DNA of 57,700 nucleotides from Actinomyces israelii DSM 43320 (lineage in GTDB: Bacteria > Actinomycetota > Actinomycetes > Actinomycetales > Actinomycetaceae), in the NCBI RefSeq assembly GCF_000711965.1, contig NZ_JONS01000025.1:1-57700 (forward strand). The letters run 5' to 3'. The position numbers and the translations under genes were made by a program. The notes beneath the pieces are model-generated. The model saw only the letters and a program-made list of their open reading frames with translations. It ran no database searches and was not told the DNA's origin. Shown piece after piece: positions 18,988-28,916 of this stretch (its first letter is position 1; the number at the start of each line of letters is the position of its first letter).

Positions 18988-21533
18988 TTTCGCTCGCCCT
19001 GTCCACCGTGCGCGGCCGGATGGCCGCATTCGCCGGCGCGTTCGTGGCGCTGGTCTGCTCGGCGGCCCTGCTGTCGGCGACCTCCTATCTCGTGGAGTCC
19101 GGTCTCCGTTCGACGACGCAGGCGCAGCGCTATGCCCGCGTCAATGCTGTCGTCGTGGGCGAGCAGACCATGCGCGTTCCCGGCAGTGATGTTCTGTCGG
19201 GTGTCCGGCTGCCCGAGACCATAAGGGTTCCTCGTGCGCTCACGGCGGAGGTCGAGGCCCTGCCGGAAGTCGACTCAGCGGTGATGGACGACCGGATCAC
19301 CATGCGGATCACAGGCGACGCGGCCGAGACCTCCCCGAGTGATCGGGCTCTGGAGGCCCGGAGGTGGTCTACAGCGGCGGCGGGCGGTTTTCATATTGTC
19401 GAGGGCAGGCAGCCCGACTCCGGGCAGGAGATGGTGCTGACGGTCGATGAGGCGCGTCGTCGCGGCATCGGCCTCGGGCAGACGGTCACGGCGTCGGTCG
19501 ACGGGGTGCCGCAGGGCTACAGCGTGGTAGGGCTGGTCGCCGCCGACGTCGAGACGGGTGAGGCTCCCACGGCGTTCCTCACCGACGCGCAGGCGGACTC
19601 GCTGGTGCGCGACCCGGATGCCGGCGACGTCCTCCTGCTGCGAGGCGCTGATGGAGTGAGTGCCGCGCAGGTGAGAACCGCGGTGGAGAGAGTCCTGCCC
19701 AAGGGACTCGCCGTCGGCACGGGTCAGCAGGTGGCGGACGCCGAGCACCAGGACGTGGCATCCGGTCGATCGCTGCTGCTTCTGCTCGCCGGCTCGTTCG
19801 GCGGGGTGGCCGTCCTGGTCTCCTTCTTCGTCATCTCCTCGATGATGAATCTGGTGCTCGGCAGCCGGAGGCGCGAGTTCGCGGCCTTCCGCGTGCTCGG
19901 CGCAACGCCGCGGCAGCTGATCTCCATGGTCTTCGCCGAGGTGGGGATCCTGTGCCTCGCGTCGGGCGCCGTCGGCGCGCCCCTTGGCACCTGGGTGGCT
20001 TCGCTGCTGCGGAACGTGTTCGTGAGCCTGGGAGTCATGCCGGCCTCGCTCCGGCTGGTCGTGACGCCGTGGGCGGGTGCGATCGGCGTGGCACTGGTCG
20101 TGCTCTGCGCCCTCCTGGCCTCGTGGCTGGTCACCTACAGCGTGGCGTCCATGAGCCCGGTCTCCGCCTTGCGGGACGCGGCCCCGACTGTGCGGCCGGT
20201 GCGCCCCTGGCGCGTCATGGCCGCCGGGATCACACTGGCCCTGGGCTGCATGGCCATGACCATGCCGCTGTTCCTCCACAACGATATGGGAGCCGCAGGT
20301 ACGGGCAGTGCCGCGCTCGTGCTCGTCATCACCGTGGCCCTCGCCGGCCCGTTCCTCCTCAGGCCCGTGGTGCACCTGGTGTCGGCTCCCGTGCGACGCA
20401 TAGGGGCCAGCGGATTCATGGCAGCGGAGTCCGCGCGAGCCGATACCCGTCGCATGAGCGGCGTGGTCATTCCACTGGTCCTCGCCGTGGGCTTCACCCT
20501 CTCGATGGTCTACAGTCAGATGACCCTCTCGAGCGCCGTCGCGACGCAGGCGGAGCACGGCGTGGTGGCGGACGTGGTGGTCGCCGGCATCGGCGGAGAC
20601 CCGATTGCGCCCCAGGTGACCTCGGCCGTGCAGGGCGCGCCCGATGTCCGTCGCGTCCTGGGCGTCAGTGACAGCAAGGTCTTCGTCCCCGTGGGTCTTT
20701 TCGATGACGTTGAGGTGACCGAGCTCAGCGCCTCAGTCTTGTCCGGCGAAGACGCGCAGGAGGTGCTCGACCCCGGCGTCACGAAAGGATCGCTGCTGGA
20801 CCTCCGTGGCAATGCCATCGCCCTGGACAGCTCGACCAGCGCGACTCTGCGCCGCGGGCTCGGGGACCTCATTGACGTACGGCTCGGCGACGGAGCGCCT
20901 GCTCGGCTCCGTGTCGTCGCCATCTACCAGCGCGGACTCGGGCTGGGGGAGGCGCTGCTCCCGCAGAGCGCGGCCCAGGGGCATGTGGCCCCGCCGACCC
21001 GCCTTCTTGTTGCGGGCGCCGAAGGCACCTCGCAAGAGCACCTGACCGGCAGCGTGAGTGCGGCGCTCGCACCCTACCCGGCAATGACGACGACGGACCG
21101 GGCGGGGTTCGCGACCTCGTCGCGGGCGGAGGCGACGATGGCCGCCTGGGTCAACCTTCTCGGTCTGCTGGTGATCATGGGGTACGTGATTATCGCGGTC
21201 GTGAACGGCCTGGTGGTGGCTACGAACGCGAGACGTCGAGAGCTCGCGCTGCTGCGGCTGGTCGGCGCCACGCGCAGGCAGGTCCTGAGCACCATGCGCT
21301 GGGAGACCCTCATGGTGGTCGTGTGCGCCGTGCTTCTCGGCACGGTCGCGGGAGGCCTGCCCCTGATCGTCCAGGCCATCGGCTTCCTCGGGTCGGTGGT
21401 GCCTGCAGGTCCACCGTGGATCTACGCCGCTATCGTCGGCACTGCCATGGCGGTAGGCGTGATCTCGGTCATGCTGCCGGTCAGGGTGGCGCTGCGCCAG
21501 GCGCCTGTCAATGTCATCGGGCAGAAGGAATGA
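18984..21533 (+). CDS. FtsX/MacB-type ABC transporter permease
   Basis: The 849-residue protein has the duplicated FtsX layout: an N-terminal membrane helix, a large extracytoplasmic domain, and a membrane block near residues 260-400 containing the FtsX motif RRREFAAFRVLGATPRQL. A second half repeats this, with an equivalent motif ARRRELALLRLVGATRRQV near residues 747-765. Its start overlaps the ATPase stop by 4 bp, so the two are translationally coupled. It lies in an NRPS cluster, so peptide export or self-protection is the likely role; the substrate is an inference. Confidence 0.93.
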   Translation: MISLALSTVRGRMAAFAGAFVALVCSAALLSATSYLVESGLRSTTQAQRYARVNAVVVGEQTMRVPGSDVLSGVRLPETIRVPRALTAEVEALPEVDSAVMDDRITMRITGDAAETSPSDRALEARRWSTAAAGGFHIVEGRQPDSGQEMVLTVDEARRRGIGLGQTVTASVDGVPQGYSVVGLVAADVETGEAPTAFLTDAQADSLVRDPDAGDVLLLRGADGVSAAQVRTAVERVLPKGLAVGTGQQVADAEHQDVASGRSLLLLLAGSFGGVAVLVSFFVISSMMNLVLGSRRREFAAFRVLGATPRQLISMVFAEVGILCLASGAVGAPLGTWVASLLRNVFVSLGVMPASLRLVVTPWAGAIGVALVVLCALLASWLVTYSVASMSPVSALRDAAPTVRPVRPWRVMAAGITLALGCMAMTMPLFLHNDMGAAGTGSAALVLVITVALAGPFLLRPVVHLVSAPVRRIGASGFMAAESARADTRRMSGVVIPLVLAVGFTLSMVYSQMTLSSAVATQAEHGVVADVVVAGIGGDPIAPQVTSAVQGAPDVRRVLGVSDSKVFVPVGLFDDVEVTELSASVLSGEDAQEVLDPGVTKGSLLDLRGNAIALDSSTSATLRRGLGDLIDVRLGDGAPARLRVVAIYQRGLGLGEALLPQSAAQGHVAPPTRLLVAGAEGTSQEHLTGSVSAALAPYPAMTTTDRAGFATSSRAEATMAAWVNLLGLLVIMGYVIIAVVNGLVVATNARRRELALLRLVGATRRQVLSTMRWETLMVVVCAVLLGTVAGGLPLIVQAIGFLGSVVPAGPPWIYAAIVGTAMAVGVISVMLPVRVALRQAPVNVIGQKE

Positions 21534-21865
21534 ACGCGCGACGCGGTCGCGGGCAGCTCTGGGGAAGCCGTCCGTCACCAGCAGAAACGGTCACCTGCTG
21601 CACCGTCGAGCCGGCAAGCACCGCCGGCGCCCGCCGGTGCCGATGGGAGATGACATGGCGGCGCGGCCCTCTCATGACGAATCCGGGCACCACCCACTGT
21701 CACCCCAGGGGACCGCGCCGCCCCCGCCACCCCATAGCTTTGCCGATCCCCTGGACCCGAGAACGACACCGGGCCGGGCCAGGACCCGTCCGCCCCATGT
21801 CCGACTCCTGCCCCGGACAGCTGGTTCTGCGAGACCCGACGACAACTGCCTCCGGGAGAAGAGAT
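21534..21865. other. Gap between the two exporter operons
   Basis: No convincing gene lies in this 332-bp stretch; reading frames here are spill-over from neighbouring genes. It holds one inverted repeat, TGTCCG (21798-21803) and CGGACA (21814-21819). This uses the same hexamer as the candidate SARP repeats at 18134-18151 but in inverted orientation. It lies about 45-70 bases upstream of the next start codon and may be regulatory. Confidence 0.4.
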
Positions 21866-22858
21866 ATGAAGATGGATGTGCGGGCCGAAGGGCTCGTCAA
21901 AACGTTCGGTAAGACGCTCGCGCTCGATGGTGTCGATCTTGCGGTGCCTCGCGGATCAGTGCTCGGCGTACTCGGTCCGAACGGCGCGGGCAAGACGACA
22001 CTCGTCAGAATTCTGGCGACGTTGAGCCGACCTGACTCGGGAACAGTCCGGGTCGCAGGATGTGATGCTGTGAGAGATCCTGTGGCGGTGCGGGCCCGCA
22101 TCGGGCTCACGGGACAGTACGCGTCAGTTGACGAGGAGCTGACCGGGCAGGAGAACTTGATTCTTATCGGCAGGCTCCTGGGCCTGCGACCCGCCGACAG
22201 CCGCGCCCGAGCCAACGACCTCCTGGACAGATTCGGGATGCAGGAGGCCAGCGGACGTCCCGTGAAGACCTACTCCGGAGGTATGCGTCGCCGTATCGAT
22301 CTTGCCTTGAGTCTCGTAGGCCGCCCTGAGGTGCTGTTCCTCGACGAGCCGACGACTGGTCTTGACCCCCGCAGCCGCGAAGACCTCTGGTCGATCGTGC
22401 GCGAGCTCCGGAGCGACGGGATGACGGTTCTGCTCACCACCCAGTATCTGGAGGAGGCGGATCAGCTTGCAGACCGCATCACCGTGATCGATCACGGCGT
22501 CGTCGTCGCCGAGGGAACGCCGCAGGAGCTCAAGCGCGAGACTGGCGCTCAAACCCTTGTCGTCAAGGCGAGCGACCCTGGCCGGGTAGGGCGACTGGTG
22601 CAGATCGTGCGCGATATACACGGATCCGAGCCAGTCGTCGCACCCGACGGCGTTACAGTGACCGTCCCGACAGATGACCCGCTCATGCTGTCAGCGATCG
22701 TCCGTCGTCTTGACGCAGACGGTATCGCCACCGACGAGGTCGCGCTGCGTCTCCCCAGTCTTGACGACGCCTTCTTCGCGTTGACCGGCCGACCGGCCAC
22801 CGAGCGCCCCGCAAACCCGCCTGCCATTGCTGATTCTGTTGAGGATGTTCCCGCATGA
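21866..22858 (+). CDS. Daunorubicin-resistance-type ABC ATPase (DrrA-like)
   Basis: This 330-residue ATPase starts at ATG 21866 behind GGGAGAAGAG. It has Walker A GPNGAGKTT, signature YSGGMRRRIDLALSL, Walker B VLFLDEPTTGLDPRSR and the H-loop region TTQYLEEADQLADR. The C-terminal ~90-residue extension ending in FFALTGRP is characteristic of the DrrA subfamily. DrrA proteins work with a DrrB-like ABC-2 permease, and the next gene is one. The frame runs open further upstream, but family length and the ribosome binding site support this start. Confidence 0.93.
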   Translation: MKMDVRAEGLVKTFGKTLALDGVDLAVPRGSVLGVLGPNGAGKTTLVRILATLSRPDSGTVRVAGCDAVRDPVAVRARIGLTGQYASVDEELTGQENLILIGRLLGLRPADSRARANDLLDRFGMQEASGRPVKTYSGGMRRRIDLALSLVGRPEVLFLDEPTTGLDPRSREDLWSIVRELRSDGMTVLLTTQYLEEADQLADRITVIDHGVVVAEGTPQELKRETGAQTLVVKASDPGRVGRLVQIVRDIHGSEPVVAPDGVTVTVPTDDPLMLSAIVRRLDADGIATDEVALRLPSLDDAFFALTGRPATERPANPPAIADSVEDVPA

Positions 22859-23718
22859 CCGCTCAGCCCACCGACCGCACGGCACGAGACTCCTCCCCGC
22901 TGTCGATCTCGCAGCGCGACACAGGCCAAAGCCATCACGACGTCCCCGTCAAGAGGCCGCTCTCGGCCCTGTCGGAGAGTCTCGTCCTCGCTGGACGCAA
23001 CCTCCGCTATGTGGTGCGGACGCCCACGACTCTAGTCGACACCGTAATTCAGCCCGTCCTGTTCCTGGTGGTCTTCGTGTTTCTTTTCGGCGGAGCCATC
23101 TCCGGTGGCTGGCGGGCCTACTTGCAGCTCATTGTGCCGGGCCTGATGGTGCAGATCGTGATGTACGCGTCAATGGGTACAGGCATGGCGCTGAACACCG
23201 ACATCGACAAAGGCGTCTTCGATCGCTTCCGCAGCCTTCCTATCAGCCGGTCCGCCCCCCTCATAGGTGCTGTGCTGGGGGACATCGTCCGTTACATAGT
23301 GGCACTCGCGGCCCTTCTCAGCCTCGCATTCGCACTCGGCTTCCGTGTCAAGACCAATCCGCTGTCGGCGATGCTCGCCTGTGCGCTCGTGATCCTGTTC
23401 GGCGTTACCCTGTGCTGGCTATCCGTGCTTGTCGGCATGATCGTCTCCAGTCCTCAGGCAGTACCGGGTATCGCCACGGCAGTGATCCTCCCGCTCACAT
23501 TCGGTTCGAATATCTTCGCCGACCCGTCCACAATGCCGGGATGGCTCGAGGCGTGGACCAAGGTGAACCCGGTGACCTACTTCGTTGACACCACCCGGGC
23601 CCTTATGCTCGGCGGTGACGTCATGCGGGCGCTCACGATCAGCCTCGTCGCCGTCCTCGTGATGCACCTTGTGCTGCTACCGCTCGCGGTACGCGCCTAT
23701 CTGCGCCGGGTTCGCTGA
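22855..23718 (+). CDS. ABC-2 type permease (DrrB-like)
   Basis: This 287-residue protein has about six membrane helices and the ABC-2 signature region NTDIDKGVFDRFRSLPISRS. The C-terminal sequence NPVTYFVDTTRALMLGG is typical of DrrB/NodJ-type permeases. Its ATG overlaps the ATPase stop (ATGA). Together the pair forms a drug-type exporter, the second efflux system of the cluster. It is the last gene that clearly belongs to the NRPS region; convergent housekeeping genes follow after about 130 bp that hold nothing recognisable. Confidence 0.92.
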   Translation: MTAQPTDRTARDSSPLSISQRDTGQSHHDVPVKRPLSALSESLVLAGRNLRYVVRTPTTLVDTVIQPVLFLVVFVFLFGGAISGGWRAYLQLIVPGLMVQIVMYASMGTGMALNTDIDKGVFDRFRSLPISRSAPLIGAVLGDIVRYIVALAALLSLAFALGFRVKTNPLSAMLACALVILFGVTLCWLSVLVGMIVSSPQAVPGIATAVILPLTFGSNIFADPSTMPGWLEAWTKVNPVTYFVDTTRALMLGGDVMRALTISLVAVLVMHLVLLPLAVRAYLRRVR

Positions 23719-23848
23719 AGCGACGGCTTCTCGCTGAAGTGACGGCGGCAGGGAATCGCCCCCCGATCGAAGGCAAGCAGCGGGTGCTCACTCCGGAGCG
23801 CCTCCGCGACGCAGTGCCGCACCATAATGAGCTCCCCGTACCGCCCTC

Positions 23849-24316
23849 TCACGCCTCCACCAGGATGGTCACCGGCCCGTCGGCCTCCATGTCAATGAGC
23901 ATGTGCGCCCCGAAGCTCCCGGTGGCCACCTCCAGGCCGCGGCCGCGCAGCGCCTCGACGACGGCGTCCACGAGCGGGGCGGCCACGGGCCCGGGCGCCG
24001 CGGCGTTCCAGGAGGGCCGCCTCCCCTTGCGCACGTCGGCGTAGAGGGTGAACTGGGAGACGACGAGCACCGGCGCCCCCAGGTCGCTCACCGAGGCCTC
24101 GCGGCCGGGGGCGCCGCCGTCGTCCCCCGGACCGTCGAACAGCCGCAGCTCGGCGATCTTGCGGGCGATGACGGCGACCTGGGCCGGGCCGTCGTCGTGG
24201 GTGGCGCCCACAAGCGCCAGCAGCCCGGGCCGGGTGATCTCCCCGACCGTCACCGGCCCGCCCTCGCCATCGACGCGCACCGCGGCGCGGCTGACCCGCT
24301 GGAGGACCGCGCGCAT
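23849..24316 (-). CDS. dtd: D-aminoacyl-tRNA deacylase
   Basis: This 155-residue protein starts [18 protein letters not shown], the classic DTD N-terminus. It carries the catalytic-site motif [19 protein letters not shown] and the C-terminal Gly/Ala-Thr-Gly-x-Phe-Gly-Ala-His-Met segment (ATGSFGAHM). The enzyme hydrolyses D-aminoacyl-tRNAs and protects translation from D-amino acids. Its ATG overlaps the stop of the upstream gene by one base (TGATG), forming a small operon on the minus strand. The nearby epimerase-containing NRPS is probably coincidental, since dtd is a common housekeeping gene. Confidence 0.95.
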   Translation of the reverse strand: MRAVLQRVSRAAVRVDGEGGPVTVGEITRPGLLALVGATHDDGPAQVAVIARKIAELRLFDGPGDDGGAPGREASVSDLGAPVLVVSQFTLYADVRKGRRPSWNAAAPGPVAAPLVDAVVEALRGRGLEVATGSFGAHMLIDMEADGPVTILVEA

Positions 24317-24687
24317 CAGCGCCGCCGGCCGCCCGCGCCGCCGCGCCCGTCCTGCCCGCGCCTGCGGATGCGGACGCGCACCCGCACGGGCCGGTAGTAG
24401 TTCAGGGCCGGGCGGACGTCGGCCAGGTAGACGGCGTTCGCGACCACGCCGAGCAGGCCGAAGAACGACGTCAGTCCCGAGAACGCGACGACCAGCACCC
24501 CGACGGCGTTGACGGCGAGCCAGAAGCCCTTGGTGCGCTTGTCGGCGGCGATGAAGTTCTGGGCCGGGCGCCGGAGGGTGTCGATAAGCGCCCAGGCGCC
24601 CAGGCCGATGGCGCAGAAGCCGGCGAGGTTCCAGGTCCATCTCACGGCCACGGCCAGGTAGTACGCGGTGAGGATAAGAGCGGTCAC
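24316..24687 (-). CDS. DUF2516-family membrane protein
   Basis: This 123-residue protein has roughly three membrane helices ([27 protein letters not shown] and a long hydrophobic stretch from about residue 53 to 90). Its [17 protein letters not shown] loop resembles the actinobacterial DUF2516 family. The C-terminus is very rich in Arg and Gly and lies in the cytoplasm or at the membrane face. Function is unknown. It is coupled to dtd through TGATG. Confidence 0.75.
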   Translation of the reverse strand: MTALILTAYYLAVAVRWTWNLAGFCAIGLGAWALIDTLRRPAQNFIAADKRTKGFWLAVNAVGVLVVAFSGLTSFFGLLGVVANAVYLADVRPALNYYRPVRVRVRIRRRGQDGRGGAGGRRR

Positions 24688-24749
24688 GGTGCCACCCTAC
24701 CGGCCGAGCGGCGTCGTGCCTTGGAGCAGGCACGGAGAACCCTGAGAAG

Positions 24750-26042
24750 TCAGCGCAGCAGGCCCCTGCGCAGCCCCGCGCCCGGGCGCTCAGCCGGGCT
24801 CGCCTGCGCCTTGCCCTCGGGCGAGACGAGCGGCTCCTGGGCAGCGGCCACGCGCACGGGCTCAGCCGCGCGGCGCGGCCCGGGCTCGGCCTCCCCCTCG
24901 GCGCCCGCCGGACCCTCGGCGTCCACGGTGAGCACGGCATCGACGGGCACGCCCCGGCGCAGCAGGGCCAGGGCCATCGGCCCGAGCTCGTGGTGGCGGG
25001 CCACCGAGGTCACGGCCCCCACGGCCCTCTCCCCCATTCGCACGACGGCGCCGGGCGCTGGCAGCCGGCCGGCGAGCCCGTCGAGCTGGAGAACGGTCAG
25101 GCGCCGCGGCGGCCGCCCCAGGTTCAGGGTGCGGGCGACCGTCTCCTGCCCCGGGTAGCAGCCCTTGGCCAGGTGGACGGCGGTGCGCAGCCAGTCGAGT
25201 TCGTGCGGGATGGCGCGCTCATCGACCTCCCGCGCCCACCGGGGCCGTCCCGCCTCGACCCGCAGCGCCTCCCAGGCCAGCGACCCGGCCAGGCCTCGCC
25301 CGGGTGCGGCCGCCAGGAAGGCATCGACGACGGCGCCCGCCTCGCCCGCGGGCACGAGCACGAGGCCGGCCCGCCGTGCCGCACCGGGGTGGGGGCGGGT
25401 GAGCCCGACGTCGTAGCTGGTGCCGCCCCGGGCGACGCCGGGCCACGGGTCGCGCCACACGCCCAGGCAGGCGGTGGCCGGGGCCGCCGCCGTCGGGCTC
25501 GGGACCGCCTCGTCCGGGGCCGCCGGGGTCTCCGCGTCAAGCGCAGCCTCGCCCGTCCCGCCCCGGGGGACCGCGCGCGCCGCCTCCTCCAGGCGCGCCA
25601 CGCCCTCGCCCATGGCCGCCAGGGCGGCGACGTCGTCGCGCACCGCCACCTCGACGCGCAGCATGAAGCGCATGCGCTCCAGGTGCTCGGCCAGCGCGGG
25701 GCCGCGGCCCGCCTCGGTGAGAAGCCACAGCGTCTCGGCGTCGTCCAGGGCCGCCAGGGCGTGGGCGATGCGCCCGCGGGCGTCCAGGACGAGCGCCTCG
25801 ACGCCGCCGTCGCCGGGCGTCAGGTCCGTGAGCACCTGGCTGGACAGGGTCGTGAGCCAGGACAGGCGGTCCGGACCGGTCACGGCGACGGCGTCGCGGG
25901 CCAGTGCGACCGCCGCGGCGCCGGCCTCCAGCAGGCGCTGCTCGCGCGGGGGGTCGCCGTAGTGGGCGGGTACGGGCTCGTCGGGGTCGCCGACGGCGTT
26001 GGGCACGGCGCCGGCGCGGTCCAGGAGCGGGGAGGGGCGCAT
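24750..26042 (-). CDS. ygfZ: YgfZ/GcvT-domain folate-binding protein
   Basis: The 430-residue protein has the GcvT-like fold pattern and the YgfZ signature [12 protein letters not shown] near residue 292, followed by [10 protein letters not shown]. YgfZ proteins bind folate and help assemble or repair iron-sulfur proteins. The C-terminal ~60 residues are Ala/Pro/Glu-rich and not part of the family core. Its ATG overlaps the stop of the upstream nitrobindin-like gene (TGATG), so the two are co-translated. About 60 bases separate it from the DUF2516 gene. Confidence 0.88.
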   Translation of the reverse strand: MRPSPLLDRAGAVPNAVGDPDEPVPAHYGDPPREQRLLEAGAAAVALARDAVAVTGPDRLSWLTTLSSQVLTDLTPGDGGVEALVLDARGRIAHALAALDDAETLWLLTEAGRGPALAEHLERMRFMLRVEVAVRDDVAALAAMGEGVARLEEAARAVPRGGTGEAALDAETPAAPDEAVPSPTAAAPATACLGVWRDPWPGVARGGTSYDVGLTRPHPGAARRAGLVLVPAGEAGAVVDAFLAAAPGRGLAGSLAWEALRVEAGRPRWAREVDERAIPHELDWLRTAVHLAKGCYPGQETVARTLNLGRPPRRLTVLQLDGLAGRLPAPGAVVRMGERAVGAVTSVARHHELGPMALALLRRGVPVDAVLTVDAEGPAGAEGEAEPGPRRAAEPVRVAAAQEPLVSPEGKAQASPAERPGAGLRRGLLR

Positions 26043-26800
26043 CAGGCGGTCCCGGCGGTTCTGTCGGCCCCGCCGGTCTCGGCGCGCAGCGCGGCGCCAG
26101 GGGCGTCCGCCGGCTCGCTGGGGTCCTCAACGCGGCCGAGCCGCCCCGAGGCGTAGGTGGTCGGCTCCTCGACGCCGAAGGCCGCCATGTCCTGGGTCCA
26201 CATGAGGTCGCCGCCGACGAGCCCGAACATGCGGGTCATCTCGGTCAGTGGCGCGGCGGTGCGGGCGCGGCCCACGGCCTGGGTGCCGACCCGGGCGCGG
26301 GGGCCCTGGATCCAGCCCTCCCACACGGCGACGTGCCCGGCGGGGTCGGCGGAGACAAGCTCGAGCCGGGTGACGGGGGCGCGTGGGGGCGCGCCCCCGC
26401 CAGCGGCGCCAGCGGCACCGGCATTATCGGCGCTGCTGCCGCTGCCGGTGCTCTCCTCGCCGTCGGAGTCCGGGGCCCCCTGACCGGGCGCCTCCTGGCC
26501 GGCCGGCCGCCAGTAGGCGGTCTCGGTGGACCAGACCTGAGCCGGGGTCAGGCGCGAGGCGCCCTCCAGGCCGGGCGTCTCGAAGTCGAGGTCGGCGGAG
26601 CGGGTGGCGTCCACGGTCCAGATGGTGGTGACCTGGCGCAGGTAGGGGCCGCCGTCGTGGTCGAAGGTCATCTCCTGGACCACAGCCTGCTCGGGCACCG
26701 TCTCGCCGTAGGTGAGGATGCCGTAGCCGCGCCAGGTGCCGACCAGCCAGGCCAGCGGGTAGGTCTCGGGCGCGAGGTCGTCGGGGAGCGTGAATGCCAT
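26042..26800 (-). CDS. FABP-family, nitrobindin-like heme-binding protein
   Basis: The N-terminal segment LAWLVGTWRGYGILTYG holds the GTWxGxG motif of the nitrobindin/DUF1794 beta-barrel family, and SADLDFETPG and further beta-strand-like segments follow. At 252 residues it is longer than the usual ~160-200. The excess is an Ala/Gly/Ser-rich insertion near residues 100-135, plus a tail. Relatives bind heme and react with nitric oxide or peroxynitrite; the role here is inferred. The gene is coupled to ygfZ downstream, and a repeat unit lies just upstream of its start. Confidence 0.8.
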   Translation of the reverse strand: MAFTLPDDLAPETYPLAWLVGTWRGYGILTYGETVPEQAVVQEMTFDHDGGPYLRQVTTIWTVDATRSADLDFETPGLEGASRLTPAQVWSTETAYWRPAGQEAPGQGAPDSDGEESTGSGSSADNAGAAGAAGGGAPPRAPVTRLELVSADPAGHVAVWEGWIQGPRARVGTQAVGRARTAAPLTEMTRMFGLVGGDLMWTQDMAAFGVEEPTTYASGRLGRVEDPSEPADAPGAALRAETGGADRTAGTA

Positions 26801-26817
26801 GCCCGCAGGCTACAACG

Positions 26818-26857
26818 CCGAGATCGGTTCACTTCCGCGTCGAGACCGGTCGAAGGC
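26818..26857 (+). repeat. Solo copy of the dispersed CGAGATCGGT repeat
   Basis: A 21-base stretch (26820-26840) is identical to the middle unit of the array at 28833-28853. A diverged second unit (CGTCGAGACCGGTCGAAGG) follows directly. It lies 18 bp upstream of the nitrobindin-like gene start. The rest of the 26801-27145 gap holds no recognisable gene. Confidence 0.85.
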
Positions 26858-27145
26858 GGCGCGGGCGCGCCAATCGCGCGCGGAGACCCGCAAGAGATCA
26901 GATGGAAGAGGACGTCGGGCCGGAGAGCGCCAGTCGGCGCGTATGCCGCTCGCGGCGGCTTCAGGTGGAGCCCGGGGCCCGTCGCGGCCCGACGTCGCCC
27001 CCAAGGGTACAGGCGCCTCACGGCCCGCCGGAAATCGGATGCCCGCCGCGCGCCGCCCCGGGCGCGCGAGCCGCAGCCGCAGGACGGGGGCGGCGGCTGC
27101 CGGCCGCGGCGTCCGCTGAGCGCGCAACCCGCCCGGCCCGCGCCC

Positions 27146-27817
27146 CTACTCGTCGTCGGGGGCGTCCAGGCGGTAGCCCACGTTGCGGACCGTGCCGATG
27201 AGGTGGTCGTGCTCGGTGCCGAGCTTGGCGCGCAGGCGGCGGATGTGGACGTCGACCGTGCGCGAGCCGCCGATGTAGTCCTCGCCCCACACCTCGTCCA
27301 GGAGCACCTCGCGGGTCAGCACCCGCCCCCGGTTGAGAGCGAGGTACTTCAGCAGCTCGAACTCCTTGTAGGTCAGGTCGAGGATCGTGCCGCGAATGCG
27401 CGCCGTGTAGGCGGTCACATCGATTACGAGGTCGCCGACCTCGATCTGGTCGTCGCCCACGGGCTCGGGAGCGAGCGCCCGCGTGCGCAGCAGCCGCAGG
27501 CGCGCGGAGAGCTCGGCCGGAGTCGCACCGGCCATGACGAAGTCGGAGGCTCCCCAGTCGGGCTGGACGACAGCGGCGCCGCCCTCCTCCATCACCAGGA
27601 TGATCGGCGGGCAGTCCATCGGGCCGGACAGCAGCTGGCACAGGGCCCGCGCCCGCATGAGGTCCCCGCGGGCATCGACCATGACGACGTCGGCGTCGTC
27701 GATCGCGCTGTAGAAGGCGGGCGTGGGAGGGCGGCACTCGACGTGGGAGTCGAGGAAGGAGGCCGATGGGAGCACGGTGGCGACATCACCCTCATGGGTG
27801 AACATGATGACGCGCAT
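27146..27817 (-). CDS. glnR: GlnR-like orphan response regulator
   Basis: This 223-residue OmpR-type regulator has an atypical receiver domain (about 1-105) with the GlnR-like string VVMVDARGDLMRARALCQLL. Its winged-helix domain (about 125-220) contains YKEFELLKYLALNRGRV and GGSRTVDVHIRRLRAKLG, ending IGTVRNVGYRLD. This matches actinobacterial GlnR, the nitrogen-metabolism regulator that has no cognate kinase. I chose ATG 27817 because AGGAG lies 8 bases upstream and the protein then begins MRVIMFTHEGDVATV. It is divergent from the membrane-protein gene at 27900. Confidence 0.78.
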   Translation of the reverse strand: MRVIMFTHEGDVATVLPSASFLDSHVECRPPTPAFYSAIDDADVVMVDARGDLMRARALCQLLSGPMDCPPIILVMEEGGAAVVQPDWGASDFVMAGATPAELSARLRLLRTRALAPEPVGDDQIEVGDLVIDVTAYTARIRGTILDLTYKEFELLKYLALNRGRVLTREVLLDEVWGEDYIGGSRTVDVHIRRLRAKLGTEHDHLIGTVRNVGYRLDAPDDE

Positions 27818-27899
27818 ACTCCGGACTCCTTCCGCTGCGGTGAGATTCCGGACCTCAGTGAACCACATGCACATGTTTCAGGTATGGGACGATGCCTCC

Positions 27900-28805
27900 G
27901 TGAACACCCAGGACGCCTCTCCGGTCTCTCCGGTCGCCGCGCCGTCGCCCGGTGCGACCGCGACTCACGGCGCGTACGGCACCCGTCGCGGCGCGCACCG
28001 CCCGATCGAGCCCGGGCTGGTGGACCCGGCCTGGACGCGCCTGGCCATGGCCGGCGTCGTGCCCATCCTGCTGGCCGCCTCGGCGGCGCTGCCGACATGG
28101 GTGCGGCTCATCGTCATCTCCCTGCTCGTGCCGCTCACCGCGCAGGGCTGGCCCGCCCTCGTGCGCTCCCAGCACGATCAGGGCGCCACCGCCGTCGTCG
28201 CCCTCACCGGGCTGACGGCGGCCGTCGCCGTCGCCGTGCGCGGAGACTACGGGGCCGCGGGCGTGGTCATGGCGCTCAGCGTGCTGGCGGCCTTCCTCGC
28301 CCAGATGGCTCGTCAAGACGGCCGCAAGGACCTCGTGGAGGACCTGTCCGCCACCGTCGCGGGAAACCTCATGGTGGTCTCGGGCGCCGCCTGGTGCGCT
28401 CTGGCTCCGGGCCTGGCCGATCCGGCGGTCATCGTCCCCTGCGCGCTGGCGCTGTTCGCGGGCGCCCTGCTGACGGTGCTCGAGGTGCGGGCCACCATTC
28501 TGGAGGCGCTGACGCTGACGGTCCCGGCTCTCGTGGCCGGAGTGGCCGGAGGCATCCTGGCGGCGGTGGGCTTCTTCGGGCCGGGTCACATCGGCCTCCG
28601 GCAGGAGCTCCAGTCGGCGGCCGCGTGCGTGATCGTCGGCTTCGTGGCGGGCGTGCTCATGGCGACCGCGAACCGGGTGCTGTGGACCCACCGGTGGGTG
28701 CCGGGCGGGCGCGCCGCGGTGGCGAGCGCGATCGTGCCGATCCTGGCGCTGGGCGCGCCGGTCTACGTGATCGCGCGCCTCATGGGCAGCTTCATCGCAG
28801 GCTGA
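27900..28805 (+). CDS. Integral membrane protein of unknown function
   Basis: This 301-residue protein has a ~50-residue Pro/Ala/Thr-rich N-terminus and then about seven hydrophobic segments (for example MAGVVPILLAASAALP, VALTGLTAAVAVAV, VIVPCALALFAGALL). I see no catalytic motif and do not recognise the family. GTG 27900 is my preferred start; ATG codons slightly upstream are possible but would extend into the divergent glnR promoter. The gene ends 4 bp before the left inverted repeat array at 28809. Confidence 0.75.
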   Translation: MNTQDASPVSPVAAPSPGATATHGAYGTRRGAHRPIEPGLVDPAWTRLAMAGVVPILLAASAALPTWVRLIVISLLVPLTAQGWPALVRSQHDQGATAVVALTGLTAAVAVAVRGDYGAAGVVMALSVLAAFLAQMARQDGRKDLVEDLSATVAGNLMVVSGAAWCALAPGLADPAVIVPCALALFAGALLTVLEVRATILEALTLTVPALVAGVAGGILAAVGFFGPGHIGLRQELQSAAACVIVGFVAGVLMATANRVLWTHRWVPGGRAAVASAIVPILALGAPVYVIARLMGSFIAG

Positions 28806-28808
28806 CCC

Positions 28809-28875
28809 GCCGAGATCGGTCGAGTTCCGGCTCGAGATCGGTTCACTTCCGCGCCGAGATCGGTTCAGTTTGCGG
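28809..28875 (+). repeat. Left three-unit array, inverted partner of 30093-30151
   Basis: Three ~22-bp units begin at about 28810, 28832 and 28854, each with the core CGAGATCGGT followed by a TTCCG-like end. Read from 28809 to 28867, the array matches the reverse complement of 30093-30151 at about 53 of 59 positions. Both arrays point towards the AbiEi-like gene between them. Confidence 0.9.
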
Positions 28876-28916
28876 AGCAGACCTGCGCATCGCCCGCGTC
28901 GAGCAGAGAGCCGAAG

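Noticed and set aside
23849..24316. dtd as a self-protection gene of the NRPS cluster
   Set aside because: It is on the opposite strand in a housekeeping operon and is widely conserved in genomes without NRPS genes.
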